From Serinibacter arcticus (GTDB taxonomy: Bacteria > Actinomycetota > Actinomycetes > Actinomycetales > Beutenbergiaceae), in assembly GCF_004786095.1 (NCBI RefSeq), contig NZ_RHPJ01000002.1, positions 682,001 through 746,000 on the forward strand: a DNA stretch of 64,000 nt, in the 5' to 3' direction. Shown one piece after another: positions 36,165 through 44,208 of the stretch. Numbering within the stretch: position 1 is the stretch's first letter; each line of letters begins with the position of its first letter. The position numbers and the translations under genes were made by a program. The notes under the pieces were generated by a model. It was not told the DNA's origin and searched no databases. It was given only the letters and a program-made list of their open reading frames with translations.

Positions 36165-36252
36165 GCCTGTCCGGTCACAGTTCTGCGGCCGACGGCCGTG
36201 GCGCGCGAGCATGGCACGCCGGGCGTCGGGTGGGGTGGCGTGCCGCGCGGTC

Positions 36253-36774
36253 TCAGGCGCCGACGTCGCGGAGGTGGTGCTCGACGTCGTGCCAGAAGTA
36301 CTGCGCCAGGGTCGTGACCGTGAACTCCGACCCGTTCGAGCGACGTCCGCGGCGCGGGTGCGCGGACTCCGGGACGCCGTCGAACCGGACGGCGATCGTG
36401 CCGGCGGCGACCGCGAGCTCCTCCGCCACGACGGCGGGGTCCTGCTGGTCGTAGCGGTCGGCAAGCGCGGTGGCGTCCTGGTCCCAGTTGGCGAACGTGG
36501 GGGTGTCCTGCTCGAGGACCAGCGCCAGCCGCCCGTCGAAGACGCGGAACACGTCGCGGACGTGGGCGCCGTACTCGAGCACCGACCACGTGCCGGCGTC
36601 CGGCCGCTCGCGGGCGTCCGGGCAGGACAGTGCCTCGGTCCAGCGCGGCACGCTCGCCCGCACGAGGTCGCCGACGTCGGCGACCGCCACCGTCGAGGCG
36701 TCCAGCTCGCACTCGGGGCACGGCTCGTGCAGCACCCAGGTCCAGTCCTTCGTGTCCGGCGCGATCTCGCTCAT
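36253..36774 (-). CDS. DinB-family protein
   Basis: 173 residues of the DinB/YfiT-like four-helix fold, whose members bind a metal through three His and in actinobacteria often use mycothiol. His candidates are in VLEYGAHVRDV and the C-terminal FWHDVEHHLRDV. The Cys-rich N-terminus (HEPCPECELD) is typical of a large actinobacterial subgroup. Function is not known. It follows the MaoC/FabG/thiolase genes on the same strand, but a hairpin element separates them. Confidence 0.8.
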   Translation of the reverse strand: MSEIAPDTKDWTWVLHEPCPECELDASTVAVADVGDLVRASVPRWTEALSCPDARERPDAGTWSVLEYGAHVRDVFRVFDGRLALVLEQDTPTFANWDQDATALADRYDQQDPAVVAEELAVAAGTIAVRFDGVPESAHPRRGRRSNGSEFTVTTLAQYFWHDVEHHLRDVGA

Positions 36775-36808
36775 GCGGCCATCCTGGCGGACGCCGGTTC
36801 GGTCCGCA

Positions 36809-36864
36809 CGAGAACGTCCCTGCTCGCGGTCCAGGTACCGGTAGCGCGAGCCGAGACGTTCTCG
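36809..36864. repeat. Hairpin element (CGAGAACG...CGTTCTCG family)
   Basis: CGAGAACGTC (36809-36818) pairs with GACGTTCTCG (36855-36864). The interior pairs imperfectly through CTCGCG/CGCGAG around GGTACCGG-like sequence. Its left arm matches that of the element at 53683 in 19 of 21 positions. It lies between two minus-strand genes. Confidence 0.7.
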
Positions 36865-36893
36865 GGCGGCTGTGGCGGGGGAGGGAGGGACTC

Positions 36894-37901
36894 TCAGGCG
36901 TGGGCGAGCGTCGAGGCCACGTGCAGCCGCCCGCGTCTCGGGTCCCACACCGTCAGCGCGTAGCCCGCGCGCGTCCCGCCGTCGGCGGGGTCGACGTCGT
37001 CGCGCCGCTCCACGCCGACGGCCACCCGCCCCGGCACCAGCACGGGCGCCGCGAACTCCACCGACCACGTGAACGCGTCACCGCGGCGAGGCCCGAGCGC
37101 CGCCAGCGCGCGGGCCGCGGTGTCCATGCCGTGCGCGATGGTCGAGCGGTAGCCGAAGCCGCGGGCGGCCAGGCGCGAGGTGTGGATCGGGTTGCGGTCG
37201 CCGGAGACGGCGGCGTAGTCCTTGCTGAGGCGTAGCGTCGTGTCCCAGCCCCCGGTCGGCGTCGGCGCGACGAACTCGGGGTGCTCCGGGCGGTCCAGCA
37301 CGGTCAGCCCGCTGATCTGCGTGCTGCGCGCGAGGTAGGTCGAGACGCCCTGCCAGACCAGCTCGCCGCCGGCCCGGACCTCGGTGACGAGGTCGACCTG
37401 CGTCCCCATCCCGTCGCCCACCGGTCGCGAGACCAGTCGGCGCGCCCACGTCGTCGCCGTCAGCGTCTCGCCGACACCGGCCGGGCGGAGCTGCTCGATG
37501 CGGTTGGCGACGTGCACCATCCCGAGCATCGGCAGCGGGAAGTCGCCGCGCCCCATGAGGGCCAGCTGCAGCCCGAACACGCTGACGTGCACGAAGCCGG
37601 GGGGCGCCGTGTCCAGCGCCCGCTCGCCCACGAGGTGGGCGTAGGCGTCCAGGCGCTCGCGGTCGAGCGTGAGGTCGGCGCGCAGCGCGACGTCGGGCAA
37701 CGAGGTCGTCAGGGACGAGGTCGTCACGATCGCCCTGCCCGCACGTCCCAGCGCCCCGAGGTAGACCGCGCCCGGGTTCGGCACCGCGGCGAGGGTCTCG
37801 ATCCGCTCGGGGACGGCGTCGCTGGCCGCGCTCGCACGCTCGGCGGTCTCGGCGCCCGGCTCGTCGAGCCAGTCGCCGATCCACTCGCCGTCGCGGCTCA
37901 T
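36894..37901 (-). CDS. MaoC-like (R)-hydratase (HtdX-like)
   Basis: 335 residues. The C-terminal half carries the hydratase 2 motif: YAAVSGDRNPIHTSRLAARG with Asp/His, followed by STIAHGMDTAARAL. The N-terminal half lacks the motif, as in double hot-dog proteins. It should hydrate or dehydrate a 3-hydroxyacyl thioester. The order thiolase, FabG4-like reductase, this gene matches fadA2-fabG4-htdX of Mycobacterium. The ATG at 37901 overlaps the reductase stop as ATGA. Confidence 0.85.
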   Translation of the reverse strand: MSRDGEWIGDWLDEPGAETAERASAASDAVPERIETLAAVPNPGAVYLGALGRAGRAIVTTSSLTTSLPDVALRADLTLDRERLDAYAHLVGERALDTAPPGFVHVSVFGLQLALMGRGDFPLPMLGMVHVANRIEQLRPAGVGETLTATTWARRLVSRPVGDGMGTQVDLVTEVRAGGELVWQGVSTYLARSTQISGLTVLDRPEHPEFVAPTPTGGWDTTLRLSKDYAAVSGDRNPIHTSRLAARGFGYRSTIAHGMDTAARALAALGPRRGDAFTWSVEFAAPVLVPGRVAVGVERRDDVDPADGGTRAGYALTVWDPRRGRLHVASTLAHA

Positions 37902-39259
37902 CGCCCGACCAGGTTCTGCCCGCACACCCGCAGCACGGCCCCGTTGATGCCGCCCGCCTGGGGCGAGGCGAGGAACGCCACGGCCTCCGCGACGTCGACC
38001 GGCTTGCCGCCCTGGCCGAGCGAGGAGACGCGGCGGCTGATCTCGCGCTGCATCGTCGGGATCGACGCGGTCATCTCGGTCTCGATGAAGCCGGGGGCGA
38101 CGGCGTTGGCCCGGCCCCCGCCGGCGGCGAGCACCGGGGCCCACGCCTGCGTCGCGCCGATGACGCCCGCCTTGGAGAAGCCGTAGTTCGTCTGGCCGCG
38201 GTTGCCCGCGATCCCGCTGGTCGAGGCGAGCGAGACCTGCACCAGGCCCGGGTGTGCCTGCGCCACGGCGGTGGTGACGGCGACCTGGGCGGCGAGGTTC
38301 ACCGCGATCACCGGCTCCCACTGCTCGGGCCTCATGTTGGCCAGCAGCTTGTCGCGCAGGATCCCGGCGTTGTGGACGAGGACGTCGAGCCGGCCGTTGA
38401 AGGGACCGCGCGCGACGCGCTCGAGGAGCCGCTCACCGGCGTCGGGGCTCGTGATGTCGAGCTGGAGCGCGACGCCACCGACCTCGTTCATCACGTGCGC
38501 CAGGGCCTCGCCCGCCGCCGGGACGTCCACGCCGAGCACGTGCGCGCCGTCGCGCGCCAGCACGCGCACCGTCTCGGCACCGATGCCGCGGGCGGCTCCC
38601 GTCACGACGACGACGCTCCCCACCAGCGGACGGGTCCAGTCCGCGGGGGCGCGGCCCGGGCCGGTGACCGGCAGCAGCTGCCCGTCGACGAACGCCGAGC
38701 GGGCGGAGAGCAGGAAGCGCAGCGTGCCGAGTGCGGCGGGGTCGGTGACGGCCACGCCGGCGGCGAGCTCGATCCCGTTGGCCGTCGCGCCCTGGCGCAG
38801 CTCCTTGCCGAGCGAGCGGACCAGCCCGGAGACGCCGGCGCGCGCCGCCGCGGTCGCGGGGGCGTCACCCTCGCCGACCGCGCGCGAGATCGTCACGACG
38901 CGGGCGCAGCGCGCGAGCTCGCGCAGCGTGGCGCCGAGCGCCAGCACGCGCTCGGCCTCCTCACCCGGGGCGTCGAGATCCGTCAGCACGACGACGACGG
39001 CGCCCCACCGCTGCTGCGTGGGCGCGGCCAGGTTGCGGCGCACGTCGAGGTGGGCGTCGTGCAGGTGGTGCGCGACGGCGTCGGCGTCCTCGCCCTGCCC
39101 GATGACCAGGACGGGGCCCGCGGTCAGGGGAGCGTCCACGGACGTCGGGTCGGTCCGGCGCAGCGTGACCGCCTCGGTCAGGCCGAGCGCCTGCGTGATC
39201 GAGCGGTTGAGCTGCTTGGTGACGCCGCGCAGGGGCGCCGGGAGCGTGGGGCTGGGCAC
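37898..39259 (-). CDS. High-molecular-weight 3-oxoacyl reductase (FabG4-like)
   Basis: 453 residues, about twice a normal FabG. Residues 1-210 are a flavodoxin-like domain without catalytic residues; 215-450 are the short-chain dehydrogenase domain with VTGAARGIGAETVRVL, the NAG motif (VHNAGILRDKLLANM) and the catalytic Ser/Tyr/Lys in ASTSGIAGNRGQTNYGFSKA. It reduces 3-oxoacyl thioesters and works with the hydratase and thiolase beside it. It begins 3 nt after the thiolase stop and overlaps the MaoC start. Confidence 0.88.
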   Translation of the reverse strand: MPSPTLPAPLRGVTKQLNRSITQALGLTEAVTLRRTDPTSVDAPLTAGPVLVIGQGEDADAVAHHLHDAHLDVRRNLAAPTQQRWGAVVVVLTDLDAPGEEAERVLALGATLRELARCARVVTISRAVGEGDAPATAAARAGVSGLVRSLGKELRQGATANGIELAAGVAVTDPAALGTLRFLLSARSAFVDGQLLPVTGPGRAPADWTRPLVGSVVVVTGAARGIGAETVRVLARDGAHVLGVDVPAAGEALAHVMNEVGGVALQLDITSPDAGERLLERVARGPFNGRLDVLVHNAGILRDKLLANMRPEQWEPVIAVNLAAQVAVTTAVAQAHPGLVQVSLASTSGIAGNRGQTNYGFSKAGVIGATQAWAPVLAAGGGRANAVAPGFIETEMTASIPTMQREISRRVSSLGQGGKPVDVAEAVAFLASPQAGGINGAVLRVCGQNLVGR

Positions 39260-39262
39260 GGG

Positions 39263-40630
39263 TCAGGCCTCCAGGAGCATCGCGACGGCCTGGCCACCGG
39301 CGGCGCACACCGAGATGAGGCCGCGCACGGGGGTGTCGGGGCTGCCGCCGTCGGCGATCAGCGCCGCCTTGCGGCGGGCGAGGAGCGTCGCGAGCGTGGC
39401 CACGATGCGGGCGCCGGTGGCCGCGAACGGGTGCCCGGCCGCGAGCGAGGAGCCGGCGACGTTGAGCTTGTCGGTGTCGAGCGTGCCGAGGGCCGGGAGG
39501 CCGAGCTTCTCGGAGCAGAAGGTCGTGTCGGCCCAGGCGGTCGTCGTCGCGACGACGACCCCGGCGAAGGCCTCGTGGATCTCGACGAGGTCGATGTCGT
39601 CCAGGCCGAGGCCCTGACGCGCCAGCAGGCGGGGGACGGCGTAGGCGCCGCCCATCAGCAGGCCCTCCTGCCCGTGCACGAAGTCGACGGCGGCGGCCTC
39701 GGCGTCGACCACGCGCGCCAGGGCGGGCAGCCCGTGCTCGGCGGCCCACGCGGGGGAGGCGAGCAGCACGGCGGCGGCGCCGTCCGACAGCGGGGTGGAG
39801 TTGCCGGCGGTCATCGTCGGCTCGGGGTGGTCGTTGCCGAACACGGTCCGCAGCTTGGCCAGCGCCTCGGCCGTGGTGTCGGCGCGCAGCGCGGCGTCGC
39901 GCGTCAGACCGCGGAAGGGGGTGACGAGGTCGTCGAACAGCCCGTCCTCCCACGCCCGGGCGAGCTGCGTGTGCGAGGCGAGCGCCACGGCGTCCTGCGC
40001 CTCGCGCGTGACCTGCCACTGCAGGTTGGTGAGCGCCTGGTGCTCGCCCATCGACAGACCGGTGCGCGGCTCGTTGACGTTCGGCGCGACGGGCGCGAGG
40101 TCGGCGGGGCGCAGCTGCCCGACGAGCTTGAGCCGGTCGGGGACCGTGCGGGCGCGGTTCAGCTTCAGGAGCGTGTGGCGCAGCCGCTCGGACACGACGA
40201 TCGGGGCGTCGGAGGTGGAGTCGGCACCGCCCGCGATGCCGGAGGAGATCTGCCCCAGGGTGATCTTGTTCGCCAGGTCCCACGCGGCCTCGATGCTCGT
40301 GGCGCACGCGCGCTGCACCGTGACGGCCGGCGTGGTGGGCGCCAGCGTGGTGCCGAGCACGGCCTCGCGGGCGAGGTTGAAGTCCTTGGAGTGGTTCAGG
40401 ACGGCGCCGGCGCGGACCTCGCCGATGCGCTCGCCCGCCAGGCCGAGGCGCGCGACGAGGCCGTCGAGCACCGTCGTCAGCATGTCGAGGTTGCTCGCGC
40501 CGGCGTAGTGGCCGCCGGCCTTGGCGAACGGGGTGCGGTTGCCGCCGACGACGACGGCCGTGCCGGAGGGGCGCACGACCGCAGACGTGTCGGGCGACGT
40601 GGCGGACGGGGTGGGGGTCGTGCTGGTCAT
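39263..40630 (-). CDS. Acetyl-CoA acyltransferase (thiolase, FadA2/FadI-like)
   Basis: 455 residues. The nucleophile Cys lies in VQRACATSIEAAWDLAN, the His in AAGHPFAATGARI and the second Cys in SVCAAGGQAVAML. It cleaves or forms 3-oxoacyl-CoA. First gene of the thiolase, FabG4-like, MaoC operon. GAGAGG lies 6 nt before ATG 40630; an upstream open stretch to 40663 is ignored. A TetR-type operator is present at 40681-40691. Confidence 0.92.
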   Translation of the reverse strand: MTSTTPTPSATSPDTSAVVRPSGTAVVVGGNRTPFAKAGGHYAGASNLDMLTTVLDGLVARLGLAGERIGEVRAGAVLNHSKDFNLAREAVLGTTLAPTTPAVTVQRACATSIEAAWDLANKITLGQISSGIAGGADSTSDAPIVVSERLRHTLLKLNRARTVPDRLKLVGQLRPADLAPVAPNVNEPRTGLSMGEHQALTNLQWQVTREAQDAVALASHTQLARAWEDGLFDDLVTPFRGLTRDAALRADTTAEALAKLRTVFGNDHPEPTMTAGNSTPLSDGAAAVLLASPAWAAEHGLPALARVVDAEAAAVDFVHGQEGLLMGGAYAVPRLLARQGLGLDDIDLVEIHEAFAGVVVATTTAWADTTFCSEKLGLPALGTLDTDKLNVAGSSLAAGHPFAATGARIVATLATLLARRKAALIADGGSPDTPVRGLISVCAAGGQAVAMLLEA

Positions 40631-40677
40631 CGCTGACCTCTCGCGCTCGGGGACCGGAACCAAAGTTTCTAGAACTC

Positions 40678-40691
40678 AACGTACCGGATAC
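40678..40691 (-). promoter_or_regulatory. Thiolase promoter with TetR-type operator GTATCCGGTAC
   Basis: GTACCGGATAC at 40681-40691 differs at one base from the site in the TetR promoter (45358-45368). It overlaps TACGTT (40678-40683 on the minus strand), a possible -10 box about 50 nt before the thiolase ATG. This suggests repression by the TetR protein encoded at 45379. Confidence 0.55.
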
Positions 40692-40810
40692 TTCCGGGCC
40701 GTGGTGGTGCGGGCGGCCTCGATATCCTGCGCATGGCTGCCCAACGCCACCCGCCCCCGCCCGGCACCGCCCGCCCCCCCCGCACCAGCCCCGAGACGAC
40801 AGGACGCCCC

Positions 40811-42880
40811 GTGCGACTGCACCTCCCCGAACCGTTCGAGCCGCTCCTGGGGACGGCCGACCACCTCGACGTCGTCGGGGGAGTGCCGCCGTGGATCGTG
40901 CCGGACGGCTGGTTCGACACGGCGCTGGCCGCGATCGACGCGATCGCCGCCGACGAGCGGATCGGTTCCACGCTGGCCGACAGCGCCACGTATCTCCCGC
41001 ACACCTCGCGCGTGCTCCCGACGGTGTGGGACGCGGCGGCCTGGCTGGCCGGACCCGTGCCGATGTTCGCGGGGCCGCACTCGCGCTTCCCCGGCGAGAT
41101 GACCGCGCGCCGCCTGCGGCCGGGCAAGATGCTCGACCCGCAGACCCTGTGGCGCTACACGGGTGCCGCGACGGCGTGGCCCACCGTGCTGCTCTCGTGG
41201 GCCGTGAGCGACGGCTGGGACCGCCGGGTCGCGCTCGAGACCCAGCGCGCCGTGCTCGAGGTCTTCGCGGGGGTGCCGCAGCTCGACGAGCGCCGCGCGG
41301 CGCTCGTCGGCGTCCTCGACGGGATCCTCGACGACGGCGGCGACCTCCTCGAGCTCCACCTCACCGGGTCGATGGACCAGGTGCGCCAGCACTGGCGCAA
41401 CGCGCTGCCCGACGCCGTCTACTCGGTCCTGCCCGAGCTGGGCGGTCCGGTCGACGTCGTCGCCTGGGCCTACCCCTCGTTCGCCGCGCTGACCGACCTC
41501 CTGGTCCAGGCGGCGTCGCGCGAGTACTCCGCAGCCGGCTTCCTGGCCGACTCGTGCCTCGCCGCCGGCGTCACCGTGCCGCCGCTGCTGGCGGCGGCGA
41601 TCGGCGCCGAGTCGGCCGACGCGGTGCAGCGCGAGTGGGACGCCCGCCGGGCCGGGTTCCAGGCCGCGCAGTCCAACTCCGCCACGCGCGCCTTCCTGGT
41701 GCGGGCGATGCAGGCGGGCGAGTTCACGCTCGTGCGCCACTTCATGGCGCTCGGGAGCGTGATCGCCGGCTACCTCCCGGCGCTGCCCGACATCCCCGCA
41801 ACCGTCGCGCCGGTGCTGAACGCGCTGCACTACGCCGAGGACGTGGAGGAGCTCTACACGGTGCGCCGCGGGGTCAACCCGCTGCTCGCGCAGCTGCGCA
41901 CGCACGTCGTGGCGACGACGTTCGCCGGCACCGACGCGGGAGCCGGGGGGACGGGGACCATCACGTCGCAGGACGGTCGCCCGCTCGCGCTGCGCGACGG
42001 CGAGGAGGGCGACGGCGTCGTCGTCGCTCCCGAGGAGGTCGAGATCGGGGAGCCGCTGCAGGACCTCGAGGCCCTCATCGGCCTGGGACCGATCAAGGAG
42101 CAGGTGGTGCGGCTGCAGGCCGAGGCCCGTGCCGAGATCCTGCGGCAGCGCGCGGGGATGCCGCCGAGCGAGCGGTCGCGGCACCTGCTGTTCCTCGGCA
42201 ACCCCGGGACGGCCAAGACCACGGTGGCCCGCATCCTGGCGCGGATCTATGCGCAGCAGGGGCTGCTCTCGCGCGGCCACCTGGTGGAGGTCGGGCGGGC
42301 CGACCTCATCGGGGAGTACATCGGCCAGACCGCGCCGAAGGTGCGCGCCGTCGTCGAACGCGCGCTGGGCGGGGTGCTGTTCATCGACGAGGCGTACTCG
42401 CTGGTGCCGCGCGACTCCCAGCGCGACTTCGGGCACGAGGCCGTCGCGACGCTCGTGAAGCTGATGGAGGACCTGCGCCAGGACCTCGTCGTCGTCGCGG
42501 CCGGCTACCCGCAGGAGATGGCGCGGTTCGTCGACGCCAACCCCGGCCTGGCGTCACGGTTCCCCACGAGCCTCGCGTTCGACGACTACGCCGACGACGA
42601 CCTGTGGGCGATCTTCCGGCTCGTGGCCACGCAGGCGGGCTACACGCTCGCGTGGGGGATCGAGCAGGCGGTGCGCGGCCTGGTCCCCCGGGTGCGCCCG
42701 AAGAACTTCGGCAACGGCCGCTTCATGCGCAACGTGTTCGAGGAGGCCACGGCGCGGCAGGCGGTCCGGATCGTCGCGATGGCGGATCCGAGCACGCAGG
42801 ACGTGCGGACCCTGCTGCCGCAGGACGTGCCGGCGATCGGCGTCGTGAAGGAGGTCGACGCGCCGGGCATGTACCTCTAG
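40811..42880 (+). CDS. CbxX/CfqX-type AAA ATPase with long unknown N-terminal domain
   Basis: 689 residues. Residues 1-400 form a helical domain I do not recognise. From about 430 it is a CbxX/CbbX-type AAA module: Walker A LGNPGTAKTTVARIL, GQTAPKVRAVVERALGGVLFIDEAYSL (Walker B), and the sensor and arginine-finger region in NPGLASRFP, ending NFGNGRFMRNVFEEA. Relatives include EccA of type VII secretion and rubisco activase CbbX; neither role is indicated here. AGGA lies 6 nt before GTG 40811; an in-frame ATG at 40733, 4 nt after TATCCT, would add a Pro-rich head. The TAG stop shares CTAG with the convergent HMG-CoA synthase. Confidence 0.8.
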   Translation: MRLHLPEPFEPLLGTADHLDVVGGVPPWIVPDGWFDTALAAIDAIAADERIGSTLADSATYLPHTSRVLPTVWDAAAWLAGPVPMFAGPHSRFPGEMTARRLRPGKMLDPQTLWRYTGAATAWPTVLLSWAVSDGWDRRVALETQRAVLEVFAGVPQLDERRAALVGVLDGILDDGGDLLELHLTGSMDQVRQHWRNALPDAVYSVLPELGGPVDVVAWAYPSFAALTDLLVQAASREYSAAGFLADSCLAAGVTVPPLLAAAIGAESADAVQREWDARRAGFQAAQSNSATRAFLVRAMQAGEFTLVRHFMALGSVIAGYLPALPDIPATVAPVLNALHYAEDVEELYTVRRGVNPLLAQLRTHVVATTFAGTDAGAGGTGTITSQDGRPLALRDGEEGDGVVVAPEEVEIGEPLQDLEALIGLGPIKEQVVRLQAEARAEILRQRAGMPPSERSRHLLFLGNPGTAKTTVARILARIYAQQGLLSRGHLVEVGRADLIGEYIGQTAPKVRAVVERALGGVLFIDEAYSLVPRDSQRDFGHEAVATLVKLMEDLRQDLVVVAAGYPQEMARFVDANPGLASRFPTSLAFDDYADDDLWAIFRLVATQAGYTLAWGIEQAVRGLVPRVRPKNFGNGRFMRNVFEEATARQAVRIVAMADPSTQDVRTLLPQDVPAIGVVKEVDAPGMYL

Positions 42881-44070
42881 GCGGACTCGTACAGGCGCTG
42901 GTGGTCGCGCATGCCGGCGAACCGGAACGGTCCGGTCGACTCGCGGGCCGTGCGGTACTCGCGGCCGTCCTCGGGGAGCGTCGTCTTGTGCAGGACCTCG
43001 TACGCGGTGTGGTCCAGCGGGGTGCGGCGTTCGATCATCGATCGGTGCTCCTCGCCCCGCAGGTGCTCGCGGTAGCCCGGCTGGACGACGCCGGCGAAGA
43101 ACTCCGCCACCGAGCCCGAGCCGTAGCTGGCCAGACCGATGCGGGAGCCGGTGAGGTCGCCCTCGTGGTGGTCCAGGAGCGAGGCGAGCGCGACGTAGAC
43201 CGACGCGGTGTAGGAGTTCCCGATGAGGCGGTTGTAGCGCATCGTCTCGTCGAGCTCCTCGGCGACCTCGGCGGGCGTCGGGCTGCCGCCGGCCATCGTC
43301 GCGAGGTGGCGGTGGGCCTTCGTCGCCATCTTCGTGAAGGGCTGGTGGTAGCAGATCGAGGCGATGTCCTCGAACGGGGCGCCGCCCTGAGCGAGGTAGT
43401 CCTCCCACGCGCCGCCGATGGCGTTGAGGTAGGCCTTGATCGAGCCCTTCCCGTCCACCAGCGCGGTGCTGCGGTAGTTGGGGCGCCAGAAGTCCATGAC
43501 GTCCTCGGTGTACACCCCGGCGGGGTTCTCCACCACGAGGAGCGCGGGGTCGGCCTGCACGAGCATCGCGGCGGCCGCGGCGCCCTGGGTCGACTCGCCC
43601 GAGGAGCCGAGGTCGTAGCGTGCGACGTCACTGGCCACGACGAGCACCTTCTGCGAGGGGTCGCGGGCGATGAGCCCGACGGCGAACTGCAGCGCCGCCG
43701 TCGCGGAGTAGCAGGCCTGCTTGAGCTCGACCACGCGAACCGTCGGGGGCAGTCCGACGAGCTTGTGCACGTAGACGCCGGCCGACTTGCTCTGGTCGAT
43801 GCCGCTCTCGGTGGCGAACAGCAGCGTGCGGATGCCCTCGGTGCCGTTGCGCTCGAGGATGCGGGCCGTGGCGTCGGCCGCCATGGTCACGACGTCTTCG
43901 TCGCCGGCCAGCACGCTCATGACGTCCTGGCCGATGCCGACGCTGAACTTGGCGGGGTCGATGCCGTAGTGGTCCGCCAGGTCGCTCAGGGCGAGGCTGT
44001 GCTGCGAGGTCGCCAGGGCGAGGTCGTGGATACCGATGGAGATCGGCATCTCCGACTCGTGTCGAACCAT
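42877..44070 (-). CDS. mvaS: Hydroxymethylglutaryl-CoA synthase
   Basis: 397 residues, standard length. It condenses acetoacetyl-CoA and acetyl-CoA, the first committed step of the mevalonate route. The nucleophile Cys is in VELKQACYSATAALQFA, the Glu region is LLFATESGIDQSKSAG, and the His is in ICYHQPFTKMATKA. GSNSYT-like RLIGNSYTASVYVAL is also typical. AAGGAG is 10 nt before ATG 44070; ATG 44049 is possible. HMG-CoA reductase lies directly upstream on the same strand. The stop overlaps the convergent AAA gene in CTAG. Confidence 0.95.
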   Translation of the reverse strand: MVRHESEMPISIGIHDLALATSQHSLALSDLADHYGIDPAKFSVGIGQDVMSVLAGDEDVVTMAADATARILERNGTEGIRTLLFATESGIDQSKSAGVYVHKLVGLPPTVRVVELKQACYSATAALQFAVGLIARDPSQKVLVVASDVARYDLGSSGESTQGAAAAAMLVQADPALLVVENPAGVYTEDVMDFWRPNYRSTALVDGKGSIKAYLNAIGGAWEDYLAQGGAPFEDIASICYHQPFTKMATKAHRHLATMAGGSPTPAEVAEELDETMRYNRLIGNSYTASVYVALASLLDHHEGDLTGSRIGLASYGSGSVAEFFAGVVQPGYREHLRGEEHRSMIERRTPLDHTAYEVLHKTTLPEDGREYRTARESTGPFRFAGMRDHQRLYESA

Positions 44071-44168
44071 CGTGGCGGGACTCCTTCGCGTGTGCTCGTC
44101 CGGTGCCGCGCTGGGGGTGTCCCTGGCGACGCTGTCGGACGACGGGCACCGAGGGATGCCCACAGCCG

Positions 44169-44203
44169 ATTATGGACCTTCTCTCACCAAGTTAACGACT
44201 TGG
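44169..44203 (-). promoter_or_regulatory. Promoter of the HMG-CoA synthase gene with palindrome
   Basis: On the minus strand CATAAT (44169-44174) resembles a -10 box. CCAAGT-TAACG-ACTTGG (44187-44203) has perfect 6-bp arms over the -35 zone. It starts only 6 bp from the HMG-CoA reductase stop, so mvaS has its own control point. Confidence 0.5.
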
Positions 44204-44208
44204 CGTGA

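Larger units (their letters stand above)
35638..36252. other. 615-bp gene-free convergent region with palindromes
   Basis: No convincing gene was found on either strand: open frames here are Arg/Pro/Gly-rich with no recognisable motif. It contains a 16-bp perfect palindrome (35669-35684, TCCACAGGCCTGTGGA), a GCGCCCCC/GGGGGCGC hairpin (35698-35731) and a strong terminator-like hairpin (36126-36164). I looked for tRNA T-loops, SRP RNA, tmRNA and RNase P RNA landmarks and saw none. Confidence 0.65.

Noticed and set aside
40733..40810. Upstream ATG start for the CbxX-type ATPase
   Set aside because: It would add a Pro-rich 26-residue head and lies only 4 nt after TATCCT. GTG 40811 has AGGA at good spacing. 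It remains possible, so it is mentioned in the gene entry.
40811..42880. EccA of a type VII secretion locus
   Set aside because: The AAA module is similar, but no EccB-E, WXG100 or mycosin gene is in the window, and the N-terminal domain could not be matched to EccA by eye.
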